64,000 nt of DNA from Flavobacteriales bacterium (GTDB lineage Bacteria; Bacteroidota; Bacteroidia; Flavobacteriales_F; PHOS-HE28). Positions within the stretch are counted from its first letter, which is position 1. The number at the start of each line of letters is the position of its first letter. Below, piece by piece: positions 1 to 8,704 of the stretch. The notes beneath the pieces were generated by a model, which did no database searches, was not told the origin of the DNA, and saw nothing but the letters and a program-made list of their open reading frames with translations. The position numbers were made by a program, and so were the translations under genes. The stretch lies in contig JADJXH010000004.1 in NCBI GenBank assembly GCA_016715895.1, forward strand, positions 124,001-188,000, given 5' to 3'.

Positions 1-546
1 TCTGGTCCAGAGCGTGTCGCCGTTACCAGCGAAGCGCATCAGATAGAATTGGTTCGATCCCGGGTCTGAATAACCTGCTATCGCAAACCCACCATCAGGT
101 AGGAGAACCATACCATTGGGACCATCATAGACAGAAGTTTCGATCTGCCTGGACCAAAGACTGTCACCCTCGGCGCTGAAGCTGGTCACCAACAGGTCGG
201 ACCCGGCGGTTCCGGTCGGGAACAGCACGCCTACCCACAACCACGTCCCATCAGCTCTGATCCCAACGCACCGGGAGAGTCCACATTGAAGTGTACCGGA
301 TCCGTAGGTCGTCGGTTGTGTCCATAGCAGCTCACCATTTGTGTCAAGCCCGCAGGCCACTGCATGTCCCGTACTGCCTGTGTTGTACCGCACAATGGTG
401 CGGTATGTACTGTCCGGGTATTGTGCAACACCTCCGATCAGGTCCGGTCCGCCTGCCCCGTTCAGCAGCCGCATCCAGCGATCATCTTGGCCCAACACTA
501 TCAGTGTGAGCAGCTGTAGTAGCGGGAGCAGCACATACCGGCTCAT
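1..546 (-). CDS. Secreted delta-60/beta-propeller-like protein, partial (runs off left edge)
   Basis: The N-terminal part of a minus-strand gene that starts at 546 and leaves the window at base 1. The first 20 residues (MSRYVLLPLLQLLTLIVLGQ) are a signal peptide. Modules containing GDSLWS or GDTLWT and DGGFAIAGY follow, as in delta-60 / PQQ-like propeller repeat proteins of Bacteroidota. It is a close paralogue of the gene at 1252-2742 and nearly identical to it over the first 40 residues. Its ATG overlaps the TGA of the upstream truncated gene (ATGA). By analogy with the paralogue, a T9SS C-terminal domain is expected beyond the edge. The ligand or substrate is unknown. Confidence 0.8.
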   Translation of the reverse strand, partial: MSRYVLLPLLQLLTLIVLGQDDRWMRLLNGAGGPDLIGGVAQYPDSTYRTIVRYNTGSTGHAVACGLDTNGELLWTQPTTYGSGTLQCGLSRCVGIRADGTWLWVGVLFPTGTAGSDLLVTSFSAEGDSLWSRQIETSVYDGPNGMVLLPDGGFAIAGYSDPGSNQFYLMRFAGNGDTLWTR

Positions 547-1081
547 GGTGCGGTCAGGATCAAGCGGAGTTGCTCAAAATGTCCATCCGCTTGTTCAACC
601 ACAAGCAAATAGAGTCCTGGTTGTGCCGGTCCTGGGTCATAGTGCCCTTTGTTATGGTTCAGGCGTAGCTCGCGGCCTTCGGTGCTGTACATCCGGATGG
701 ACCGGATAACTGTTCCGTCTTCGTGCATCACGCCGAACGTCCCAGCGGTCGGATTCGGATACAATGTGAGCGCAGTCCTAGCCCCAGGCTGTTGTACCGC
801 TTCCATGCTCCTTATGCCTGGCAGGTCATCGTTCAGCTTCCACGGGCAACGCATGTAGGGCTCACGCGTCACATGGCGCAGCAGCGCCTTGGGGGCCATG
901 GCACCATAGGGGTCGGCTTCGATCAGCTCCCGCAACCAGGTCACATAGGCGGGGTCCTCCTGGTTCAACCCAGCCATCACGCTCAAGCGCAATTGGTACA
1001 ATTGGGTGGTCAGGCTGGGGTTACCGCCTTCCTCGGCCAGTAGCAACTGGATCACCGAGTCCGCAGCCGCCAGGTCGCCCA
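430..1081. repeat. Direct duplication, copy 1 (matches 2626-3277)
   Basis: Bases here match 2626-3277 at a constant offset of 2196 with only scattered substitutions. The match covers the C-terminus of one gene and the N-terminus of the next. Identity is highest across the gene junction and falls off inside the downstream gene, as expected for an old duplication with partial gene conversion. Confidence 0.85.
543..1081 (-). pseudogene. Truncated copy of the C-terminal part of the beta-helix T9SS protein
   Basis: Reads as about 179 residues nearly identical to the last 179 residues of the large protein at 2739-6110, including the type A sorting region (LYPNPTAGTF to the terminal LTAP). Homology to the parent stops at 1081 (equivalent to 3277 in the parent). 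Upstream of that the frame stays open to 1190 only because it reads through a dispersed intergenic repeat. It has no signal peptide and no beta-helix, so it cannot be a normal secreted cargo. It is a relic of a tandem duplication truncated at its 5' end, although it still precedes its downstream partner with the same ATGA overlap as the parental pair. Confidence 0.8.
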
Positions 1082-1243
1082 CGCACCGGCCCATCGCAGC
1101 GCCTCGCAGTGACGAGAACTGGAATTGCTCAGCGTCCTCTGCCCCTCTGCGTGAGTTCGTGTCCACCGCTGCCGTCAGGTCGCCACCCATCTTCCTTACT
1201 GGCTCTTCCTTCTTGTTCCTTCTTCCTTCCTGGTCCCGTCTTC
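1082..1243. repeat. Dispersed intergenic repeat family A, copy 1
   Basis: Shares CGGCCCATC(G/A)CAGCGCC and GTGAGTTCGTGTCCACCGCT with copies near 12985-13094 and 13113-13295. Each ends in a pyrimidine-rich TTCCTTC tract. The copy lies exactly at the breakpoint of the truncated duplication. No coding signal is apparent. Confidence 0.75.
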
Positions 1244-1251
1244 GCGCAAGG

Positions 1252-2742
1252 CTACGGCGGAGACACCACCACCTTCCCCCCGCTCAGCCACCGCGTGGCA
1301 TCCAGCAGATGCACATGATAGAGCCCGGAGGGCAAAGAGGAAACTGGAAAGCTGAACGCTGAAACACCGTCCGGTACCGCATGTTCCTGCACCAGCCGCC
1401 CGGCCGCATCCGTCAGCGCCAGGCGAAGCGGTCCGCGCAATGCAAAGCCTGCTGGAAGTTCGATCGCCACGTGCAGTTGCCCCTGCGCATGAACAGGGTT
1501 GGGCCACAGCCGCAGCGCATCCCGCAGGTCCGTCACCTGCTCCTGCACCCCGTCGAACACCTGGCAGCCCGGCACCAGGCACCCGAAACTGTCCACCTTC
1601 ACCAGCCACGCGTCCTGGCTCACCAGCGCGCTGTCAAAGGCCGTTCCTGCCAATATGAAGCCCCCGTCCAGCGTGCGGCGCATGTCATACACGTATTGGT
1701 CCACCACCAGGTTGGTGCTGTACGTGCGGCGCCACACCGGCTCCCCGTCCACAGCCAGCCGCATGGCCATCCCCACCACCGCCCCGTTGAGCGTGTCGGT
1801 CGCCGTGCCACCCACCGCACACCCGCCGTCCTCCAGCTCGATCGGTCTGGTGAAGAACACCCGGTTGTTGTCCTCCGGATAGTCCCGGCTCCACAACGTA
1901 TCGCCGTTCTCCGCCAGTCGGTAGAGCACCGGCTTGGGCAGCCCCACGGCCGCGATCTTCCGCGCACCGGCCAAGAGGTAACCTCCGGCACTGTGGCGGC
2001 TGATGAAGCCCGGATTGTCATCCCACGGGCTGCCGTAGCTGCGCTGCCACAGCAGTTGCCCCGTGGCGTTCGTCCGCATCACGTGCAGGTCGTACTGCCC
2101 GCCGCTCTGCACCTTGTAGCCCGCGAGGATGAAGCCACCATCCGCCGTGGTGTCGATGCTGTACGCATTCTCCCCATGTTGGCTACTTCCTAATCTCTTT
2201 GTCCAAAGGGTGTCGCCGAATGCGCTTAGGCGCACAATGAAGAATTGGTTCTCACCATCGCTGTGCAACCCTGCAAGTGCGGCACCACCATCACTGGTCA
2301 ATGTCATCGCATTACACCCTTGTGATCCGGTCTGTTCAAGCCGAATGCTCCACAGGCTGTCGCCGCTTTCCGTAAAGGCCTGCACCAGTGCATCAGGGTC
2401 CTGGTTTCCGCCCGGGATAAGACTTCCCGCCCACAACCACGTCCCATCCGCTCGCACACCAACACATCTGGACAATCCGCAGAGCAAGGTGCCTGCGCTA
2501 TGGCTTGTCGGTTTCCACCACAACGGTTCGCCGCTCGTGTCTAGCCCACATGCCACGGCTATACCTGTGCCGCCGATGTTGTACCGCACGATCGTCCGGT
2601 AGGTGCTGTCCGATGCCTGATCTACACCGCCGATCAGGTCCGGGCCGCCTGCCCCGTTCAGCAGCCGCATCCAGCGTTCATCTTGGCCCAACACCATCAG
2701 TGTGAGCAGCTGTAGTAGCGGGAGCAGCACATACCGGCTCAT
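1252..2742 (-). CDS. T9SS type A sorting domain protein with delta-60-like repeats
   Basis: A 496-residue secreted protein. Residues 1-20 are a signal peptide ending in VLGQ. About 50-380 hold repeated blocks with GDTLWTKR, GGFILAGY and GQLLWQRSYG, typical of delta-60 / beta-propeller repeat proteins. The last 80 or so residues are a T9SS type A CTD (LWPNPVHAQGQ, then SLPSGLYHVHL). The product should cross the outer membrane through the T9SS and be attached at, or released from, the cell surface. It overlaps the upstream gene by four bases (ATGA at 2739-2742), so the two are probably co-translated. Its function beyond the surface location is unknown. It is a paralogue of the partial gene at 1-546. 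Confidence 0.85.
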   Translation of the reverse strand: MSRYVLLPLLQLLTLMVLGQDERWMRLLNGAGGPDLIGGVDQASDSTYRTIVRYNIGGTGIAVACGLDTSGEPLWWKPTSHSAGTLLCGLSRCVGVRADGTWLWAGSLIPGGNQDPDALVQAFTESGDSLWSIRLEQTGSQGCNAMTLTSDGGAALAGLHSDGENQFFIVRLSAFGDTLWTKRLGSSQHGENAYSIDTTADGGFILAGYKVQSGGQYDLHVMRTNATGQLLWQRSYGSPWDDNPGFISRHSAGGYLLAGARKIAAVGLPKPVLYRLAENGDTLWSRDYPEDNNRVFFTRPIELEDGGCAVGGTATDTLNGAVVGMAMRLAVDGEPVWRRTYSTNLVVDQYVYDMRRTLDGGFILAGTAFDSALVSQDAWLVKVDSFGCLVPGCQVFDGVQEQVTDLRDALRLWPNPVHAQGQLHVAIELPAGFALRGPLRLALTDAAGRLVQEHAVPDGVSAFSFPVSSLPSGLYHVHLLDATRWLSGGKVVVSPP

Positions 2743-3277
2743 GGTGCGGTCAGGATCAAGCGGAGTTGCTCAAAATGTCCATCCGCTTGTTCAACCACAA
2801 GCAAATAGAGTCCTGGTTGTGCCGGTCCCGGGTCATAGTGCCCTTTGTTATGGTTCAGGCGTAGCTCGCGGCCTTCGGTACTGTACATCCGGATGGACCG
2901 GATGACTGTTCCGTCTTCGTGCATCACGCTGAACGTCCCAGCGGTCGGATTCGGATACAATGTGAGCGCAGTCCTGGCCCCAGGCTGTTGTACCGTTTCC
3001 ATGCTCCTAATGCCTGGCAGGTCATCGTTCAGCTTCCACGGGCAACGCATGTAGGGCTCACGCGTCACATGGCGCAGCAGCGCCTTGGGGGCCATGGCAC
3101 CATAGGGGTCGGCTTCGATCAGCTCCCGCAACCAGGTCACATAGGCGGGGTCCGCCTGGCTCAGACCTGCCAGCACGCTCAACCGCAGTTGGTACAATTG
3201 GGTGGTTAGGCTGGGGTCGCCACCTTCTGCATCCACGAGCAGTTGGATCACCGAATCTGCCGCCGCCAGGTCGCCCA
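2626..3277. repeat. Direct duplication, copy 2 (matches 430-1081)
   Basis: Partner of the segment at 430-1081. This is the apparently intact parental copy, because here the upstream gene continues for another 900 or so residues beyond the breakpoint. Confidence 0.85.
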
Positions 3278-6110
3278 GGGCCAGGTAGTAGGGCACCCAG
3301 CGCTGCAGCTCCGCACCCTCCTCCAACACCTCCAACAAACTGTCCAGGGTCTCGTGCTCCAACACATGGTGGATCAGCATGTTCTCGGTGCTGCGCAACA
3401 CGGCCCGGAGCGTTGCAAGCCGCTGTTCCAGCGCTACGATCGCCGTGCTATCCTCCTCGTGCTCCAGCTCCTCCTCCGTGTCCGTGATCAGGCTTTTGTC
3501 GGCATCTCGCCGCTCTTTGAGTTCTCCTTTCGTTGCCAGTAATAGCGCAACACAGACCCTTTCATCAAAACCTCCGCACTCGTTGAGCGAATCCACATTT
3601 GATTCGATCGGTAAGCTTGATTGGACATCCGAGTACATGAAACCGGGATTATCGGCTAGTGTATTGTCGTCGAAGTAAACATGGTCCTTGGTGGCCGTAT
3701 CGGAATCAAGCGTTGAGAATGTGTTGCCAGCTTGTGTGTACGGGAAGTCACAGCTCCCCTGGTCCCGCAGAAGGCCGAAGTTCAGGCTGTCGCCGCTGAT
3801 CCAGTTGCTCACCACCGCGATGTCGTGCCGCTGCACATCCCCGCCCACGCCGAAGCTGTTGCACTCCAACATCAGCCCGGCACCGTAGTACGCATCACCC
3901 TTGTTCAACCCTTCGCACTGCACACCCACATGCACCCCGCCGATCTCGTTCATGTGCGCCAAACTCACGTGCTCGTCCGTGCTGCTCCCATTGCTGCGGT
4001 TGATCACCATCCCGTAGCTGAGTCGCGTGGCGCTGCTGTCCAGCGCGGGGGCCCGGATGCTGTTGCCTTCAATGTGCATGTTCCGGCTCATCAGGGTGTA
4101 GATGCCCACCGGGTGGTCGTATCCCACGTTCACATCATCGTCCGCATAGCCGTGCTCTGGGCTCGGTGGCACCACGATCGTATTGGCCAGGATCTTCGAG
4201 GGGCTCGCCGCACCCACCACCAGGATCGAGTGGATGCAGTCGGTGAACGCGTTGTTCGCGATCCGGTGGGCGGTGTACGAGGTCTCGTCGTTCTCCGTCC
4301 ACACCCCCTCGCTCAAGCCTTGGAACTCGTTGCTGTAGCAGGTCACGCTGGCGTCAAAGCCATACACCCCCGTACCCCGTCGGTGCGGCGGTGGAGGTGT
4401 GCCCGGCCAGGCCGCGCTGAACATGTTCCCGGTGATCAGCACGTTGAACACACCTTCGAGGCTCACATGCTCCGGTGAGGCGCCCTCCGCCGTCTCCCCA
4501 TGGTCCAGATCGGCCTCGATCAGGGGTCCTTCGCTTAAAAAGGTGTTGTTGCGGATGTCGCACAAGTTCCGCATCGCTCCGCCGTTCCCTGGATTCGTCG
4601 TTCGTTTGATCCGCACCGACCGGCCGTTCTGCCGGAACACACAGCCGTCCAGGTTCACCACGCCCCCGTTGTATGCCTGTTCCCCGCTGGGGTCACCGCT
4701 GCGGTACACCCGCACCGCTTCCCGCGCGTGCTCGAACACGCAGCCCTCGGCCTTGAAGTAGCCTTGATGGTCAAAGAACAGGTTCTGTGTGGAGTCCTTC
4801 GTCCCCCACACCTCCACCCCGTGCCACATCGTCCAGCAGGCGTTGGTGAAGGTCACCTCATCGGCGATCAGCCGCGCATCCCGCTCCACCACCACCTTGC
4901 CCTGCGGTCCAAAGGCCAGTTCCACCCCGCTCCCAAGGGTGAGCGTGGCGCCCGGTCGCACGCGCAGGGTGCCCCCGATCTTCAGCGAGCCGTCCGCGTC
5001 CGCGTCCCCCGGCAGCGTGCTCACCGTCCAGGTGGTCGTGCTGTCCACCACCACATCCTTCACCTCCATGTACCCATCGTCCAGGCAGGCCATCCGGCAG
5101 GGCTTGTCCGGCGCCACCGCGCTCAGGGGCAGCACCGTGCCGCCCTGGTTCACCACGGTGAAGTTGCCGTCCACCACCGGGTCGTCGTAGTACAGGGTGC
5201 CGCCCGCCTCCACCACGATCACCGCGTCCATGATCGTCACGCACGGTTCAATGACCAGCGTGTTCCCGTCCGCGATCCGGTAGAACGACACCGAGTCGCC
5301 CAAGGTGCTGGGCATTGGCACCAACAGCGGGTCCAGCAGCCCCAGCGGATCCACCGCCTCCACATCCGCGCGGCTCGGGTGAGTGCCGTGTACTGTGCGG
5401 AAAGTGGTGCCGCCGGGGAACACCAGCGGCGTGCCCTGGTAGGCACTGTCCATGGCGATCGTCACATCGCTCGGGTTGTAGATCACCTTCTCCTGGGCGT
5501 TGATCAGCCGCAGGTCGATCGGCTTGTCGATCACGTAGGTGTGGGGGACCTCGTTCCACGGTGCGCCGCCCCAGAGATCGGCCATCTGCCCGCTCACGCT
5601 GTCCACGGCATGGCCGGCATAGCAGCTTCCGTTGCTTGCCAGCAGGGGGGCTTCCAGCATCGCGTATGGCGGTGGCCGGTCGGCGGGGGACACACTGTCA
5701 AAGGGTTCGCTCAGGTCGGTCGGGTACAGTTGCCATAGGTCCTCCCAGTTCTGCGGCACCGGGAAATAATTCGCCGTTCCTCCGCTGGCCACGCCGCTCC
5801 AGCTCGCATTGGAGGTGGCCTCGTAGGTGTGTCCGGCGCTGTCCGTGCGCACAAAGGGCCGGAAGCACAGGTCGTAGTACTGCTTGGCGTTCGAGGGTCC
5901 GTCAATGAACGGATAGTACCGCATCCGTCCGCGGGTGTGGTCATACACCCAGCTCACCGAGTCCAGTGCGACCCCGCCGTCATCGTGCAGGTACACCGTG
6001 TGCTTCAGCACCGTATGGGGCAGCACACTGCGGCGGCCCAGGTCCCCGCAAGCGGAAGGCGCGCCACCCGCGATCATCTGGTCCGAGGCCAGCACCTGGT
6101 AGTCGCTCAT
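2739..6110 (-). CDS. Large right-handed beta-helix protein with T9SS type A CTD (body of a frameshifted gene)
   Basis: 1123 residues. Residues 300-800 show the short NGG/ITGN/IANNAF-type repeats of NosD-like right-handed parallel beta-helices (LITGNMFS, RIANNAFTDC, IEGNSIRAP). An acidic helical stretch follows at about 860-960, then a helical segment shared with 543-1081, then a type A sorting domain (LYPNPTAGTF, GLYLLVV). There is no signal peptide at the apparent start. The preceding frame (6107-6562) has one and ends only four bases into this ORF. Adding one G to the run at 6124-6128 would fuse the two into one secreted protein of about 1270 residues. The likely role is as a surface or secreted adhesin or glycan-acting protein. 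No catalytic residues are recognisable. Confidence 0.8.
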   Translation of the reverse strand: MSDYQVLASDQMIAGGAPSACGDLGRRSVLPHTVLKHTVYLHDDGGVALDSVSWVYDHTRGRMRYYPFIDGPSNAKQYYDLCFRPFVRTDSAGHTYEATSNASWSGVASGGTANYFPVPQNWEDLWQLYPTDLSEPFDSVSPADRPPPYAMLEAPLLASNGSCYAGHAVDSVSGQMADLWGGAPWNEVPHTYVIDKPIDLRLINAQEKVIYNPSDVTIAMDSAYQGTPLVFPGGTTFRTVHGTHPSRADVEAVDPLGLLDPLLVPMPSTLGDSVSFYRIADGNTLVIEPCVTIMDAVIVVEAGGTLYYDDPVVDGNFTVVNQGGTVLPLSAVAPDKPCRMACLDDGYMEVKDVVVDSTTTWTVSTLPGDADADGSLKIGGTLRVRPGATLTLGSGVELAFGPQGKVVVERDARLIADEVTFTNACWTMWHGVEVWGTKDSTQNLFFDHQGYFKAEGCVFEHAREAVRVYRSGDPSGEQAYNGGVVNLDGCVFRQNGRSVRIKRTTNPGNGGAMRNLCDIRNNTFLSEGPLIEADLDHGETAEGASPEHVSLEGVFNVLITGNMFSAAWPGTPPPPHRRGTGVYGFDASVTCYSNEFQGLSEGVWTENDETSYTAHRIANNAFTDCIHSILVVGAASPSKILANTIVVPPSPEHGYADDDVNVGYDHPVGIYTLMSRNMHIEGNSIRAPALDSSATRLSYGMVINRSNGSSTDEHVSLAHMNEIGGVHVGVQCEGLNKGDAYYGAGLMLECNSFGVGGDVQRHDIAVVSNWISGDSLNFGLLRDQGSCDFPYTQAGNTFSTLDSDTATKDHVYFDDNTLADNPGFMYSDVQSSLPIESNVDSLNECGGFDERVCVALLLATKGELKERRDADKSLITDTEEELEHEEDSTAIVALEQRLATLRAVLRSTENMLIHHVLEHETLDSLLEVLEEGAELQRWVPYYLALGDLAAADSVIQLLVDAEGGDPSLTTQLYQLRLSVLAGLSQADPAYVTWLRELIEADPYGAMAPKALLRHVTREPYMRCPWKLNDDLPGIRSMETVQQPGARTALTLYPNPTAGTFSVMHEDGTVIRSIRMYSTEGRELRLNHNKGHYDPGPAQPGLYLLVVEQADGHFEQLRLILTAP

Positions 6111-6562
6111 CCAGGCCGACCCGCCCCCTCCGAGCCGGTGAAGTCACCCCGCACCTCCCGCATCAGCGTGCGGGTCGGCTCCGGCAGGTATGGATCCGTG
6201 CTGTTCCAGGCCCAACCCGTGCAGCCATAGCCTTCGTCCGTATAGCCATAGCTCAGCAGGTCCGGCATCACCATGGGTCTCAGCACCGTGTCCGGCGGCC
6301 CGGTCGGTGGGGTGAAGGGGAAGGACACCACCTCGATCCGGTACGTCGCGTAGCGGTCGGCATCCCCCAGGTTCCAGTGCCCATCGCTTAGGAAGATCTG
6401 ATACTCCCCCACGTAGTTGCTGCAATTGCCCCCGCAGTTCAAGGGTACCGGAACCTCGAAGACCTGTCCATTGTGGTCCTGGTACGGGTTCACCATGTAC
6501 TGCCCGCATAGCGGCAGCCCCATCGTCACCGCTACGAGCATCCCGGTGCTCCGTCCATCCAT
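6107..6562 (-). CDS. Signal-peptide part of the frameshifted beta-helix protein
   Basis: 151 residues from the ATG at 6562 (MDGRSTGMLVAVTMGLPLCG). The start gives a signal peptide followed by a globular region with GNCSNYVGEYQIFLSDG. The frame terminates at a TGA overlapping the start of the 1123-residue ORF. The C-terminal residues here (DFTGSEGAGRPG) and the untranslated codons just before the next ATG (GGGSAW) would join smoothly after one added base in the G5 run. I therefore read this as the N-terminus of the same gene and not a separate operon member. An ATG at 6637 is possible but would bury the signal peptide. Confidence 0.65.
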   Translation of the reverse strand: MDGRSTGMLVAVTMGLPLCGQYMVNPYQDHNGQVFEVPVPLNCGGNCSNYVGEYQIFLSDGHWNLGDADRYATYRIEVVSFPFTPPTGPPDTVLRPMVMPDLLSYGYTDEGYGCTGWAWNSTDPYLPEPTRTLMREVRGDFTGSEGAGRPG

Positions 6563-6673
6563 GGGTGGGGGGTTATGGGAATGAAGGTAAGGGTTCCCCG
6601 CTATTCCCCCACCGGTTCCCCCAACACGTTCCACCATCCCCTATACTTACCCCCATCTCGATCGACAGATTCC

Positions 6674-7105
6674 ATGGCAAAGCAGAAGTCGGACAAGGTC
6701 ACACCGCGTGTAGAGGTGGTGCGTGATGGCAAGGGCCGCATTAAAAGCCACCTCCGCGACAAGTGGCTCGTGGAAACGCCCGAAGAGGCGGTACGGCAAC
6801 AGTACGTGTGCGTGCTGGTGAACGAGTACGGCTATGCGCTGGTCCAGATGGCCGAGGAAATGCGCATCGACGGGGACCGTGGCCACAGCGATGCCCGGGC
6901 GGACATTGTGGTTTGGCGCAGCGCGGCCGAGAAGCGCGAGAAAAAGATCCCCCTGGTGGTGGTGGAGTGCAAGGCCGAGAACATCACGGTGGAGCAGAGC
7001 ACCTACAAGCAGGGCGGTGCTTATGCCAACTACACGAAGTCTCCCTTCTTCGTAGCCCACAACCACCGGTGGTCGAAGTACCTCGCCCACTCCCTCATCG
7101 CCTGA
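6674..7105 (+). pseudogene. HsdR-N-type nuclease domain, truncated remnant of an N6-methylase/HsdR-like protein
   Basis: 143 residues, starting at the ATG at 6674. The fold signature is the HSDR_N_2 domain: D77 in RADIVVW, then E98-C-K100 in VVVECKAE, a PD-(D/E)XK-like pair. In the relatives I know, this domain heads a much longer N-6 DNA methylase or HsdR polypeptide. Here the sequence ends abruptly after FFVAHN at residue 130 with an unrelated 13-residue tail and a stop. No continuation is visible in the other frames. It directly precedes a complete restriction-modification pair in the same orientation, so it may be the stump of an older system. A stand-alone small nuclease domain protein is the alternative. 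Confidence 0.6.
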
Positions 7106-7159
7106 TGTTCGGCGCACCTCAGGGGTATTGAGATTGGTTAGAACTTAGCCGCACGGACC

Positions 7160-8704
7160 ATGGCACGTAGAGTAGAACGATTGGAGGACTTGGACGCAGT
7201 GGTGAGTCGCTTGGATGTTCTTGAAGTCGACGCCGCCGAAGCGTTGGTTGACCGCACGAGGAAGTCAGCATTAGGTCAGTTCCTAACACCTCCACCAACG
7301 GCGGTGTTGATGGCGTCGATGTTCAGGACCTATCGCAAGCATGTCAAACTGCTCGACGCGGGTGCGGGTGCGGGTGCACTGACACATGCTCTCGTTCAAC
7401 GACTACTTGCTGACACTGATCGTCCCAAGCAGATAAGCGCTACTGCGTACGAGCTTGACCCACTGATGCTTGACGGCCTTCGCTCCACGATGAAGGATTG
7501 CCAAGACCGGTGTAAGCAGCATGGTGTGCGCTTCGAGTACCACATCCACGCTGAAGACTTCATTGAAGGCGCGGCAGGCATGTTGCGCGATGATCTGTTC
7601 GCGAGTGATCGGACCAGCTTCAACACGGCCATTGTCAATCCCCCGTACCGCAAGATCAGTAGCACCTCTCAAGTCAGGTCCTCACTGAGTTCGGTTGGCA
7701 TTGAAACGAGTAACCTCTACACCGGGTTTGTGGCGCTCATGATCCGCCTGCTGGAACCGGGCGGTGAGCTTGTTGCCATCACTCCCAGGAGCTTCTGCAA
7801 TGGTCCATACTTCCGGCCTTTCCGGGCTGACCTGATGAGCCGGACCGCTCTTCACAGGCTGCACCTATTTGACTCGCGAACCGCTGCGTTCAAAGGGGAT
7901 AAAGTGCTCCAGGAGAATGTCATCTACCATGCTGTCGTCGGCAAGCCGGCACCTCCGGATCTGGTCATAAGTAACAGTAGTGGTCGAGCCGGTGACCCCG
8001 TCACGATGAGGAGAGTCCCCATGAGCGAGGTGGTGGATCCAGCCGACCCGGAACTCATGATCCACTTGGAGACCAACCAGGATCAAAGTCGGGCTGCTGG
8101 TATCGTTCGCCAGATCAGAACAGGTTTAAAGGACTTAGGCTTGAGCGTATCTACTGGTCGCGTAGTAGATTTCAGAGCAGAAGAGTACATAGTTCAGGAA
8201 CCCTCTGAGAACACCGTACCGCTCATCTATTCAACGCACTTCGACAAGGGGTTCATCTCGTGGCCCATTCCGTATGGTCGCAAACCGAATGCGATCATTT
8301 CAGATCCCGCCACAAAGTCGTTGATGGTGCCTCGTGGCACATACGTACTGGTGAAACGCTTCTCATCAAAGGAAGAGCGCCGCAGGATCGTGGCATGCAT
8401 TTATGACCCCGATCGTATCGATGCTGATGAGATAGGTTTCGAGAACCATCTCAACTACTTTCACCGGAACGGGGCTGGTCTGGATATGTCCTTGGCTAAA
8501 GGTCTTGCCGCATATCTGAACTCTACGGTCGTGGACCAGCATTTCCGGCGGTTCAGTGGCCATACTCAGGTGAACGCCACTGACTTGCGCACACTGCCGT
8601 ATCCGGCCAAGACTACTTTGGAGCGCATCGGTGCGCAGCTCCGGAGCGAGCCTATGGTGCAGAGCTTGATCGATCAATTGGTGGAGCATGAGCTTGGTCG
8701 ATAA
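7160..8704 (+). CDS. Adenine-N6 DNA methyltransferase of a BsuBI/PstI-type RM system
   Basis: 514 residues. GQFLTP at 39-44 is the usual entry motif of Eco57I-like methylases. LLDAGAGAGALT (65-76) is the S-adenosylmethionine motif I. NPPY at 159-162 is the catalytic motif IV of adenine-N6 methylases. The order I then IV fits the gamma-like class. A C-terminal target-recognition region follows to about 500. It should methylate the host sites that the downstream enzyme cleaves. The stop overlaps the start of the restriction gene by 17 bases, so the pair is translationally coupled. The region is visibly poorer in G+C than the flanks, consistent with transfer. Confidence 0.9.
   Translation: MARRVERLEDLDAVVSRLDVLEVDAAEALVDRTRKSALGQFLTPPPTAVLMASMFRTYRKHVKLLDAGAGAGALTHALVQRLLADTDRPKQISATAYELDPLMLDGLRSTMKDCQDRCKQHGVRFEYHIHAEDFIEGAAGMLRDDLFASDRTSFNTAIVNPPYRKISSTSQVRSSLSSVGIETSNLYTGFVALMIRLLEPGGELVAITPRSFCNGPYFRPFRADLMSRTALHRLHLFDSRTAAFKGDKVLQENVIYHAVVGKPAPPDLVISNSSGRAGDPVTMRRVPMSEVVDPADPELMIHLETNQDQSRAAGIVRQIRTGLKDLGLSVSTGRVVDFRAEEYIVQEPSENTVPLIYSTHFDKGFISWPIPYGRKPNAIISDPATKSLMVPRGTYVLVKRFSSKEERRRIVACIYDPDRIDADEIGFENHLNYFHRNGAGLDMSLAKGLAAYLNSTVVDQHFRRFSGHTQVNATDLRTLPYPAKTTLERIGAQLRSEPMVQSLIDQLVEHELGR

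Noticed and set aside
1..75. tRNA-like TPsiC arm (GGTTCGATCC at 51-60)
   Set aside because: No acceptor or anticodon stem can be built around it, and the bases are inside a minus-strand coding region with a well conserved paralogue.
6107..6110. Treating the ATGA overlap as an operon of two separate proteins
   Set aside because: Only one of the two has a signal peptide and only the other has a T9SS tail; a frameshifted single gene explains this better.
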